Shown: in pieces, positions 25,832-32,539 of the stretch
Position numbering within the stretch: position 1 is the first letter of the stretch
Layout of the letters: the number at the start of each line of letters is the position of its first letter
NCBI GenBank assembly: GCA_041398605.1
Contig: JAWKUK010000018.1
Coordinates: 62,001-126,000 of the forward strand
Length of the DNA stretch: 64,000 bases
Direction: 5' to 3'
DNA from: JAWKUK01 sp041398605
GTDB lineage: Bacteria; Planctomycetota; UBA1135; GCA-002686595
The notes under the pieces: generated by a model
Told to the model about the DNA's origin: nothing
Seen by the model: the letters and a program-made list of their open reading frames with translations, nothing else
Database searches by the model: none
Position numbers and translations under genes: made by a program

Positions 25832-26866
25832 ATGGCGAAGCACAAGGCAGCCACCGAAATCACGATCGTCACCGAGGAGCGCTCTGCGCTCGCTCAGCTC
25901 GTCGATCGCTACAAGTTCCACTTCCTCGCTGCGGTGATCGCCGTCTCGGGGGCCATCCTCTTCGTGCAGTCCCGCGGGCACGCAGCCCAGGTGGAGGACC
26001 AAGCCCAATGGGAGAGCGTGTACGACGCGCTCGGGGGCAAGGCCTTCGGGGTGCAGCCCTCGGTCCAGGACCTGGACGCAGAGGCCCTGCAGCGCGTTGC
26101 CACCAAGCTGGGGGACCAACCCGCGGCGAGCTGGTCGCGGATGATGGCGGCGTACGCGTACGCGGAGGACGCGAACTTCAGCAGCGCCCGCGAGGTCGCG
26201 ACGCAGCTGAAGAACAGCCAGAACCCGCTGCTGACGAAGTTCACGCTGCCGCTCGGGAAGGACGGCGCCGAGGTCTCCCTTGCGGACCACCTGGATGCGT
26301 CCATTCAGGCAACAGAGGCCTTCCGCAAGCAGTATGAGCACCTCTACGTGAACCCGGATCCGCCGGTGGACGCGCCCGTCGTCGTCCTCGAGACGACCAA
26401 GGGGAACATCGAGGTCGCGCTCTATTCGGACCTCGCGCCGAAGCACGTCGAGAACTTCCTGAAGCTCGCGCGGGAGAACTTCTATGACGGGACCCGATTC
26501 CACCGCGTCATGAAGGACTTCATGATTCAGGGCGGCGACCCCAACAGCAAGGACCTCGAGGCGCCGGAGACCTGGGGCCAAGGCGGGCCGGGCTACAAGA
26601 TCGATCGCGAGGAGAACAAGCTCATCCACCTCCCGATGTACCTCGCCGCGGCGAAGATGGGCCAGGATGTCCAGAGCTCGGGGAGCCAGTTCTACATCAC
26701 GACGGGCGCGCCCCACCACCTTGACGGCGTGCACGTCGTGTATGGCAAGGTGATCGGCGGCGAGTCCGTCGTGCGCGCCATCGAAGAGGGCGCCCCCGAC
26801 CCGACCAACCCGCAGCGGCCCCTCGACCCTGTCGTGCTGAACCACGTCAGCGTGCGGGGCGACTAG
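25832..26866 (+). CDS. Membrane-anchored cyclophilin-type peptidyl-prolyl isomerase
   Basis: 344 aa, ATG 25832 with GAAGGAAG 13 nt upstream. An N-terminal cytoplasmic tail and one transmembrane helix (FLAAVIAVSGAILFV, residues about 32-46) are followed by an extra helical domain (residues 55-170). The cyclophilin domain (residues 180-343) carries the active-site pattern TKGNIEVALYSDLAPKHVEN, FHRVMKDFMIQGGDP (catalytic Arg in FHR), and GSQFYITTGAPHHLDG. The domain probably faces the periplasm, catalysing prolyl cis-trans isomerisation during folding of exported proteins. The tetratricopeptide-like middle region (SWSRMMAAYAYAEDANFSSA) may bind clients. Transcribed from the promoter at 25739 and ended by the terminator at 26911. 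Confidence 0.9.
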   Translation: MAKHKAATEITIVTEERSALAQLVDRYKFHFLAAVIAVSGAILFVQSRGHAAQVEDQAQWESVYDALGGKAFGVQPSVQDLDAEALQRVATKLGDQPAASWSRMMAAYAYAEDANFSSAREVATQLKNSQNPLLTKFTLPLGKDGAEVSLADHLDASIQATEAFRKQYEHLYVNPDPPVDAPVVVLETTKGNIEVALYSDLAPKHVENFLKLARENFYDGTRFHRVMKDFMIQGGDPNSKDLEAPETWGQGGPGYKIDREENKLIHLPMYLAAAKMGQDVQSSGSQFYITTGAPHHLDGVHVVYGKVIGGESVVRAIEEGAPDPTNPQRPLDPVVLNHVSVRGD

Positions 26867-26910
26867 GACACAGGGCGACAATGCGCCGCACCGCTAGGCG
26901 GTGAAAGCGA

Positions 26911-26950
26911 GCGCCGTCCCCCCTCACTGGGGTGACGGCGCGCTTCTTTT
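26911..26950 (+). terminator. Intrinsic terminator after cyclophilin gene
   Basis: Near-perfect stem (GCGCCGTCCCCC with GGGGTGACGGCGC, one mismatched base, 6-nt loop) followed by GCTTCTTTT. Confidence 0.8.
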
Positions 26951-26964
26951 CCACAGTCCTGTGG
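26947..26964. promoter_or_regulatory. DnaA-box-like inverted pair beside parS array
   Basis: TTTTCCACA (8 of 9 to the TTATCCACA box) begins at 26947 and is mirrored by CTGTGG, giving CCACAG-TC-CTGTGG. TCCACA recurs near 27085. It may bind DnaA, but it overlaps the U tract of the preceding terminator, and its function is unproven. Confidence 0.4.
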
Positions 26965-27150
26965 CCGGCCCCAGGTTAACAGCGTTCACCTACTTGGGCG
27001 CTGCCTGATACGCCTACGGAGCGCCCAAAGCGCACATGGGCTCCCACGCCCCCCTAGGCTCGCGGGTTGCCGCTCGAGTCTTCTCCACAGTTCGTCCAGA
27101 GTCACCTGTTGCCAGGGAGCGGGTTGGAGCGCGAGCGAGCTGCTGCCCGT

Positions 27151-27166
27151 TGTTCCACGTGGAACA
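27151..27166. other. parS site 1 (perfect)
   Basis: TGTTCCACGTGGAACA; ParB-binding palindrome. Spacer to the next site is 37 bp but unrelated in sequence to the other spacers. Confidence 0.85.
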
Positions 27167-27203
27167 CCCCCTGCAAGCCTTCCCTGAACGGGGCGAACCA
27201 CCC

Positions 27204-27219
27204 TGTTCCACGTGGAACA
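27204..27219. other. parS site 2 (perfect)
   Basis: TGTTCCACGTGGAACA, 53 bp after site 1; first site of the tandem 53-bp unit. Confidence 0.88.
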
Positions 27220-27256
27220 ACCGCCTCAAACGACATCCATCCGCATCGGTCGGCCC

Positions 27257-27272
27257 TGTTCCACGTGGAACA
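27257..27272. other. parS site 3 (perfect)
   Basis: TGTTCCACGTGGAACA, 53 bp after site 2. Confidence 0.88.
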
Positions 27273-27309
27273 GCCGCCCCAAGCGACATCCACCCGCAGC
27301 GGTCAGCCC

Positions 27310-27325
27310 TGTTCCACGTGGAACA
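27310..27325. other. parS site 4 (perfect)
   Basis: TGTTCCACGTGGAACA, 53 bp after site 3. Confidence 0.88.
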
Positions 27326-27362
27326 ACCGCCTCAAACGACATCCATCCGCATCGGTCGGCCC

Positions 27363-27378
27363 TGTTCCACGTGGAACA
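27363..27378. other. parS site 5 (perfect)
   Basis: TGTTCCACGTGGAACA, 53 bp after site 4. Confidence 0.88.
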
Positions 27379-27414
27379 ACCGCCTCAAGCGACATCCATC
27401 CGCAGCGGCGGCCC

Positions 27415-27428
27415 TGTTCCGTGGAACA
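27415..27428. other. parS site 6 (decayed, central AC missing)
   Basis: TGTTCCGTGGAACA: the two half-sites are intact but the centre is 2 bp shorter, so dimeric ParB binding is probably weak. A sequencing or assembly slip is possible. Confidence 0.7.
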
Positions 27429-27463
27429 GCCGCCTCAAGCGACATCCATCCGCAGCGGCGGCC

Positions 27464-27479
27464 TGTTCCACGTGGAACA
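27464..27479. other. parS site 7 (perfect)
   Basis: TGTTCCACGTGGAACA, 49 bp after the decayed site. Confidence 0.88.
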
Positions 27480-27516
27480 GCCGCCTCAAGCGACATCCAT
27501 CCGCAGCGGTCAGCCC

Positions 27517-27532
27517 TGTTCCACGTGGAACA
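27517..27532. other. parS site 8 (perfect)
   Basis: TGTTCCACGTGGAACA, 53 bp after site 7. Confidence 0.88.
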
Positions 27533-27557
27533 AGCAGAAAACGAGGACCCCCAGCAC

Positions 27558-27589
27558 TGCAGCGTTGTTCCACGTGGAACAACGCTGCA
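27558..27589. other. parS site 9 within a 32-bp perfect palindrome
   Basis: The parS core is 27566-27581; the flanks TGCAGCGT and ACGCTGCA extend the symmetry to 32 bp. It lies 28 bp beyond the parB stop, so it may double as a hairpin ending parB transcription. Its spacing from site 8 is 49 bp and its spacer is unrelated to the tandem unit. Confidence 0.85.
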
Positions 27590-27616
27590 TCGGAGCCCTT
27601 CAGCGCGGGAGGGCGC

Positions 27617-28549
27617 CTAGAGGAGGTCCTTTGGACCGAGCAGCTCGGTGATCCGCTCCAGGTCCTCCCGGCCGTTGAAATGGACCACGATGCGTCCTCG
27701 ATAGCCTTTGCCCTTCAGGAGCTCGACCTTGGCGCCCAAGTGCTCGCGCATCCGCGATTCGAGGGTGCCCTGCCAAGGCTCCCGCGGCTTCTCGGGCCCA
27801 TCCTTAGCCTTGCCCGCTGACGCGGCGCCATCCGCCGCCAGCGTGGCCCCTGCGGCCCCCGCGGACCCCGCCGCCTGGACATGCTGCACGAGCCGCTCCG
27901 TATCCCGTACGGACAACTCCTGGCGCACCACCTGCTCGAACGCCGATCGCTGCTGGGCGGCCTCCTTGACCCCGAGCAACGCCCGGGCATGCCCCATAGC
28001 GATGAGGCCAGCCGAGACGCCGTCCTGGATCTCCTTTGGCAGCTCCAGCAAGCGCACGAGGTTGGCGACCGTGGACCGCTGGAGACCCACGCGCTCTGCG
28101 ATCTGATCGTGGGAGAGCCCAAAGGTCTCCGCGAGCACGTGGAACCCCTTCGCCTTCTCGATCGGATCGAGGTCCTGGCGCTGCACGTTCTCGACGATCG
28201 CGAGCTCAAGGCTCACCTTGTCGTCTGCGGTGCGGATCATGACCGGGATCGACTCCAAGCCCGCTAGACGTGCAGCCCGCCAACGGCGCTCGCCCGAGAT
28301 GATCTCGTAGAGCCCGTTCCCGAGCGGACGCACGACGATCGGCTGGAGCAGGCCGTGGGCCTCGATGCTCTGCTTCAGCTCCTCGAGGTGTTCGCTGTCG
28401 AACACCTTGCGTGGCTGCGCGGGATTGGGGCGAATCGCCTTGAGGGGCAGCTCGCGCATCCCCTTGGCATCGTCGCTCGACGCTTGCGCGCGGTCCGCAT
28501 CGTTCTGGCCCAGCAGTGATCCGAGCCCACGCCCAAGTCGTCGTTCCAT
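27617..28549 (-). CDS. parB: Chromosome partitioning protein ParB (CTPase)
   Basis: 310 aa, ATG 28549 with AAGG upstream. The N-terminus MERRLGRGLGSLLG is the short peptide that stimulates ParA. Next comes the CTP-binding/ParB-Srx domain with LPLKAIRPNPAQPRKVFD, SGERRWRAARLAG (box II, the CTP-contacting Arg patch) and ENVQRQDLDPIEKAKG. The helix-turn-helix domain (LSHDQIAERVGLQRSTVANLVRLL written in part here) reads parS. An Ala/Gly linker (residues 225-260) precedes the C-terminal dimerisation domain. ParB loads at parS and slides as a CTP-dependent clamp to build the partition complex used by ParA and SMC. It lies directly beside the parS array, with one further perfect parS in its own leader, but 13 kb away from parA. 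Confidence 0.97.
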   Translation of the reverse strand: MERRLGRGLGSLLGQNDADRAQASSDDAKGMRELPLKAIRPNPAQPRKVFDSEHLEELKQSIEAHGLLQPIVVRPLGNGLYEIISGERRWRAARLAGLESIPVMIRTADDKVSLELAIVENVQRQDLDPIEKAKGFHVLAETFGLSHDQIAERVGLQRSTVANLVRLLELPKEIQDGVSAGLIAMGHARALLGVKEAAQQRSAFEQVVRQELSVRDTERLVQHVQAAGSAGAAGATLAADGAASAGKAKDGPEKPREPWQGTLESRMREHLGAKVELLKGKGYRGRIVVHFNGREDLERITELLGPKDLL

Positions 28550-28572
28550 GTTCAGGTGCCTTGCCTACCGCG

Positions 28573-28588
28573 CCGTGCCACGTGGAAC
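28573..28588. other. Degenerate parS-like site
   Basis: Bases match TGTTCCACGTGGAACA at 13 of 16 positions (CGTGCCACGTGGAACT); only one half-site is intact. It lies 7 bp from a perfect site. Confidence 0.45.
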
Positions 28589-28595
28589 TCGCCGC

Positions 28596-28611
28596 TGTTC
28601 CACGTGGAACA
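28596..28611. other. parS site in the parB leader (perfect)
   Basis: TGTTCCACGTGGAACA between the predicted parB promoter (28637-28664) and the parB ATG (28549), so bound ParB could repress its own gene. Confidence 0.85.
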
Positions 28612-28636
28612 AGCCGGGCCACATGGGTCGGGACGG

Positions 28637-28664
28637 AGGGTAGAGAGCGCCCGGACGGTGTCAA
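28637..28664 (-). promoter_or_regulatory. Predicted parB promoter
   Basis: On the minus strand TTGACA (28664-28659), a 16-bp spacer and TACCCT (28642-28637), about 88 bp before the ATG. The leader contains a parS site. Confidence 0.55.
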
Positions 28665-28814
28665 GCGCTGGGAGGCAACAGGCGGGAACATCCTGTTTGT
28701 CTCGCTTGCCCGCGCCGAGACCGTCCGTCGAACCGGCCCCCCCCCGCACTTCAGCGCTCCTCGCCGCGCAACGCGACCCTTGCACCGGCGCGGGATTCTT
28801 GTTCCGCTCTGCAC

Positions 28815-29540
28815 ATGGTGCCGCTCGCCCTCGCCCGCTGGACGATCACGGAGCACGCGCGGCGACCGGCGACGTGGGCCCTCCTCGCGCTCTTCGGAGC
28901 GGCCTGGCCAGCCATCCTGGTGTTCGGCGAGCTCGGTCTGACCACCCGTGATGGTCCGCTCTCGACGCACTCCTACGAGGTCACGTTCCTTGCCCTCCTC
29001 GTCGGCGTCACGAGGGGGGTCGAGACCCTGGCGCGCGGGAGTTGGTTCCTGGGCCGCGCCGCCCCGATGCGACAAATTGCCGCAGAAGCCGGCGCGCTCG
29101 CAGGCGCCGCGACCCTCCCGCTCGCCGCCGCGCTCCTGCCCGCGCTGTGGCTCGCCCCGGCGGCCAGCGGCGCCCGCGATGGCGCCCAACTCGCCGCCAT
29201 CGCGCTGACCGGCATGCACCTCCTAGCGATCGGCCTCGTGGCCTTGCGGCTCCCGCTCGGACCTCAACGCCGGGCCCTCGCGGTCCCGTTGGCAGCCTGG
29301 GTCCTGCCTGCGCTCGTCGGGACCTCCGGTCCGACGACTGGGGGGCCGGACCTCACCATCCTGACCCGAGCCCTCACCGGGGCCTTCGATGTGAGTCGCC
29401 ACGGGAGACTTGGACTGGAACTCGAAGCCGGGTTGGCTCACCGATGCATGGCCATTCTGCCGATGATCGCTCTGACAGGCGCAGCCTGGCTGCTCCTCGT
29501 CCGCGCCCCGACCGTCCATGCGCTACGCAATCCTCGGTGA
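28815..29540 (+). CDS. Polytopic membrane protein, ABC-2 permease-like
   Basis: 241 aa, ATG 28815. Six or so hydrophobic segments are visible (TWALLALFGAAWPAILVFG, VTFLALLVGVTRGV, LAGAATLPLAAALLPALWLA, LAAIALTGMHLLAIGLVAL, LAVPLAAWVLPALVG, ILPMIALTGAAWLLLV). The organisation, with a short N-terminal cytoplasmic helix and six membrane spans, resembles ABC-2 type permease subunits, but no ATPase gene is adjacent, so this is only a suggestion. Its 3' end overlaps the start of the phosphoesterase gene by 23 bp. It diverges from parB across a 265-bp region carrying the parB promoter and a parS site. Confidence 0.65.
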   Translation: MVPLALARWTITEHARRPATWALLALFGAAWPAILVFGELGLTTRDGPLSTHSYEVTFLALLVGVTRGVETLARGSWFLGRAAPMRQIAAEAGALAGAATLPLAAALLPALWLAPAASGARDGAQLAAIALTGMHLLAIGLVALRLPLGPQRRALAVPLAAWVLPALVGTSGPTTGGPDLTILTRALTGAFDVSRHGRLGLELEAGLAHRCMAILPMIALTGAAWLLLVRAPTVHALRNPR

Positions 29541-30252
29541 CATCCACGCCAATCTAGCGGCGTTGGAGGCCGTGCTCGCGGATCTCGCTGACCGCTCCAT
29601 CGACACGATGCTGCAGGTCGGCGACGTCGTCGGCTACGGCGCCGCGCCAAGGGAGTGTGTCGCGCTCGTGCGTCAACACTGCGCGCTCGTCGTCAAGGGC
29701 AACCACGACGCCGCGTGCACCGAAGAGCTCGACACGCGCCTCTTCAATCCCAATGCGCGCGCAGCGGTCGACTACACCAAGACCATCCTGACGCCCGTCG
29801 AGCTCGATTGGCTCCGGGCGCTCCCGTACGTCGCCCAGGCCGAGCACTGCACGTTGGCGCACGGGACCCTCGCCAAGCCGGAGCGGTTCGACTACATCCA
29901 GAGCACCGAGGACGCCGACCCCTCGCTCGACGAGCTCGAGCAGGGGGTGTGCTTCCTGGGCCACACCCACGTGCCGGTCTCGATCATGCGCCTTGCCGAC
30001 GCGCCGCACGAGACGTGCTATTCGATCGACCGCGAGGTCAACCTCACGCTCGCGCACCGGGCGCTCGTCAACGTCGGGAGCGTGGGCCAGCCGCGCGACG
30101 AAGACCCTCGCGCCTGCTATGCCGTCTGGGACACCGAGACCGGGCGCATGGGCCTGCACCGCGTCGAGTACGACATCGAGCGCGAGGCGGACCGCATCCG
30201 CCGCGCTGGGCTCCCCGCGATCCTGGCGGACCGGCTCTTCCTCGGAATCTGA
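29518..30252 (+). CDS. Calcineurin-like metallophosphoesterase
   Basis: 244 aa, ATG 29518, within the end of the preceding membrane-protein gene. The binuclear metal site is complete: GDIHANLAALEAVL (D-x-H), GDVVGYG (GDxxGYG), GNHDAA (GNHD), AHGT and GHTHVP (GHxH), plus NVGSVGQPRDEDPRACY near the C-terminus. This is the YfcE/MJ0936-like group of small phosphodiesterases with unknown natural substrates. Length is typical. There is no signal peptide, so it is cytoplasmic. It converges on the HPr-fusion gene, with 28 bp between the stops. Confidence 0.93.
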   Translation: MRYAILGDIHANLAALEAVLADLADRSIDTMLQVGDVVGYGAAPRECVALVRQHCALVVKGNHDAACTEELDTRLFNPNARAAVDYTKTILTPVELDWLRALPYVAQAEHCTLAHGTLAKPERFDYIQSTEDADPSLDELEQGVCFLGHTHVPVSIMRLADAPHETCYSIDREVNLTLAHRALVNVGSVGQPRDEDPRACYAVWDTETGRMGLHRVEYDIEREADRIRRAGLPAILADRLFLGI

Positions 30253-30280
30253 CCGGCGCCGAGCGCCGACGAGGCGCGCG

Positions 30281-31585
30281 TCAGCCCCTGCGGCGCAGGT
30301 AGTCGAGCTCGGCGGGGAACGACTCGGAGCCCCGCTCGCCGCAACCTGCGTCAAGTAGCCGCACCAGGTCCTCGAGGGGCCGCTCGTCCCCACGGAGGAG
30401 GACGTGCCGGGCCTCCGGGCTCGAGCCGATCGCGACCATCAGCTCGAGGATCGACCCTGCGTTGCAGGTCCGATCGCCGATCGTCAGCTCTACCGGCGTC
30501 CCGTGGTGGCCGACCACGCGCGCGATCAGCGACGCAGGCCGCGCGTGCAAGTACACGTCGTCGGCGAGCTGGACCTCGATCGAGCGGACCCGCGAGTAGC
30601 TCGGCACGAGCCCCTCAGCCAGGTCCTTGCCCGAGGCCATGAAGACCCGCGCCCAGACCAGCAGGCGCTCGAGCGTGACCTCGCGGATCTCCACTCGAGA
30701 CACGATCGACTGCACCCGCGCGTTCGCCTGGTCGGACAGCAGTCCGCGCTCGTGGCGCTCGACGAAGTGGGTCAGCTGCGTGACGGCCTCGAGCAGATGC
30801 AGCGTCGCCGAGGCGTGCCCGCGCAGCCTAGGGAGGCGCTCGTCCGTCGACTCGCTGACCGTGTTCTTCACGTACGTGTCGTACGCGGACTGCAGGTTGT
30901 GCACGGTCGCCTCGAAGACCCGCGCGTGCTCCTCGCGGCAGTGCTCGGCCATGAAACGCTCCCGCGCCGAGGGGTCCGCGAAGCTCCGCAGGCCGAGCTC
31001 ATCCAACATCGTCGCGGCCGCGAGGTAGCGCGACGCGATCTCAGCGATGCGCTGCTCGTCGCTCTCGAGCCGGTCGTGCCCGACGTTCTGGGGCAGCCGA
31101 AAGCGCCGCACCTCTTCGTCCGCCGGCGCGGAGCCTTCACCGACCTGGAGCGTCGAGACACCGAGGGCGTGGGCCTCATCGAGCAGCGCCGACAGGAACG
31201 CCTCGAGGCGCGTGCGCACAAACGAATGGGCGACGTCGATATCAGCCATCGCCGCGCGACGCTCCAGGCCAGGGAGGCGATCCACGACGCCGTAGCCAGG
31301 CAGCCTGCGTGACAGGTGCTCGAGGCTGAGACCCGCGAGGGCGAAGCCGCGCGCCGACGCCACGAGCTCGGTGAAGAGCGAGAACGTGCGGTTGCGCCGG
31401 CCGCCGTAGTCGTCGAGGAAACACTCCACGAGGTCCGCCTCGTAGCTCAGCTCGAAGAAGCGCCGTTTGGTCCAGGGCGCGTCTGTGGGCGCGCACGCGA
31501 GGCGCAGCAAAGAGCGCGCCTTCAATCCCAGGAGCCGGGCGAAGTCCTGCTCCGGAACGAGCTTATCCAGCGAGGCTTCAGGCAT
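30281..31585 (-). CDS. Large protein with C-terminal HPr-like phosphocarrier domain
   Basis: 434 aa from ATG 31585 (a GTG lies immediately upstream). Residues 1-330 are helical and unrecognised (LLGLKARSLLRLACAP, FFELSYEADLVECFLDDYGG, RGFALAGLSLEHLSRRLPGYG). Residues about 335-412 are an HPr domain: VYLHARPASLIARVV contains the His15-type active His (residue 347), and CNAGSILELMVAIGS carries a Ser (residue 378) exactly 31 positions later, the distance between His15 and Ser46 of HPr. In the PTS, HPr accepts phosphate from enzyme I; the Ser is the target of HprK. No other PTS genes are visible here, so the fusion may be regulatory. Divergent from the sigma-factor gene. Confidence 0.8.
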   Translation of the reverse strand: MPEASLDKLVPEQDFARLLGLKARSLLRLACAPTDAPWTKRRFFELSYEADLVECFLDDYGGRRNRTFSLFTELVASARGFALAGLSLEHLSRRLPGYGVVDRLPGLERRAAMADIDVAHSFVRTRLEAFLSALLDEAHALGVSTLQVGEGSAPADEEVRRFRLPQNVGHDRLESDEQRIAEIASRYLAAATMLDELGLRSFADPSARERFMAEHCREEHARVFEATVHNLQSAYDTYVKNTVSESTDERLPRLRGHASATLHLLEAVTQLTHFVERHERGLLSDQANARVQSIVSRVEIREVTLERLLVWARVFMASGKDLAEGLVPSYSRVRSIEVQLADDVYLHARPASLIARVVGHHGTPVELTIGDRTCNAGSILELMVAIGSSPEARHVLLRGDERPLEDLVRLLDAGCGERGSESFPAELDYLRRRG

Positions 31586-31623
31586 CACCGCGAGGGTACC
31601 AGACGTCTACCTCAAGAACGCGC

Positions 31624-32502
31624 GTGAACGGCGTCGATCCACAGCCCAGGACCGAACGCCCGCCACCTCTCTTCTCGACCTGGAGCACTCCCATTTCCGC
31701 CGAACGCTGCCTCGAGACGTACCTCACCGAGATCAACGAGGTGGCCCTCCTCTCCGCCGAGGAGGAGCGCCAGCTCGGTGTGAGGATCCAAGCCGGAGAC
31801 CTAGAGGCGCGCGAACACTTGATCCGCGCCAACCTGCGCCTCGTGGTCTCCATCGCCAAGATGTACAACGAGCGGGGGATGCCGCTCCAAGACCTCATCG
31901 CCGAGGGCAACATCGGCTTGATGAAGGCCGCTGAGAAGTTCGACCCTGACGCGGGCTGCCGGTTCTCGACCTACGGCACCTGGTGGATCAAGCAGTCGAT
32001 TCGCCGCGCATTGACGAACACGGTGAAGTCCGTGCGCGTCCCCGGCTACATGTCGGAGATGGTCTCCAAGTGGCGCAACGTCGCCAACGAGCTGCAGTAC
32101 CGGCTCGGTCGGCTGCCGTCCGTTGAGGAGGTCGCGCTCGAGCTGGAGATCCCGCGTGAGTCCTGGCCGCTGCTGAAGCGGACGATCGAGGCGAACGCGG
32201 CGGGCGAGGTCTCGCTCGACGTCCTGACCCAGGCCCAGGACACCGTCGAGGACGAGCGCTTCGAGCTGCCCGACGAGGCCCTCGAGCAGCGCGACCTGCT
32301 CGGCAAGCTGAGCGAGCTGCTGGGCGCCATCGACGAGCGCGAGGCGACGATCCTGAAGCTGCGTTACGGCCTCGGCGAGCGAGGCGGCGAGCAGATGACG
32401 CTGAAGGAGATCGGCAAGGTCGTCGGCCTGACGCGCGAGCGCGTGCGTCAGATCGAGCGCGAAGCGCTCCAGAAGCTGTACGAGGTCATGGACGGGGAGT
32501 GA
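31624..32502 (+). CDS. RpoD/RpoS-type group 2 sigma factor
   Basis: 292 aa, GTG 31624. Regions in order: 1.2 (YLTEINEVALLSAEEERQLG), 2.1-2.4 (ANLRLVVSIAKMYNERG, LIAEGNIGLMKAAEKFD, CRFSTYGTWWIKQSI, RRALT), 3 (VPGYMSEMVSKW) and 4.2 (LKEIGKVVGLTRERVRQIE). Region 1.1 and the long non-conserved insert of primary sigma factors are absent, and the 292-aa length fits an alternative (group 2) sigma rather than the housekeeping RpoD. It should direct RNA polymerase to -10 elements of TATAAT type. An N-terminal Pro/Arg-rich stretch (residues 1-25) is not conserved. The start is uncertain; it is divergent from the HPr-fusion gene with a 38-bp gap. Confidence 0.93.
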   Translation: MNGVDPQPRTERPPPLFSTWSTPISAERCLETYLTEINEVALLSAEEERQLGVRIQAGDLEAREHLIRANLRLVVSIAKMYNERGMPLQDLIAEGNIGLMKAAEKFDPDAGCRFSTYGTWWIKQSIRRALTNTVKSVRVPGYMSEMVSKWRNVANELQYRLGRLPSVEEVALELEIPRESWPLLKRTIEANAAGEVSLDVLTQAQDTVEDERFELPDEALEQRDLLGKLSELLGAIDEREATILKLRYGLGERGGEQMTLKEIGKVVGLTRERVRQIEREALQKLYEVMDGE

Positions 32503-32539
32503 GGCCACGCGGCGCCCCGTTCCCGGGCACAATGGGGGC

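Larger units (their letters stand above)
27151..27581. repeat. parS array: eight perfect sites and one decayed site at 53-bp period
   Basis: Nine copies of the 16-bp palindrome TGTTCCACGTGGAACA (one has lost 2 bp) in the 750-bp gap between the cyclophilin gene and parB. Start-to-start distances are 53, 53, 53, 53, 52, 49, 53 and 49 bp. Most spacers are copies of one 37-bp sequence (CCGCCTCAAGCGACATCCAT and so on). The first spacer is unrelated in sequence yet still 37 bp. The motif differs from the classical parS (TGTTTCACGTGAAACA) by one symmetric substitution. With parB next door, this is the chromosome's partition locus. Confidence 0.92.

Noticed and set aside
27204..27540. Regularly spaced repeats resembling a CRISPR array
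   Set aside because: The conserved units are palindromic parS sites, the intervening segments are near-identical copies rather than unique spacers, and no cas gene is present.
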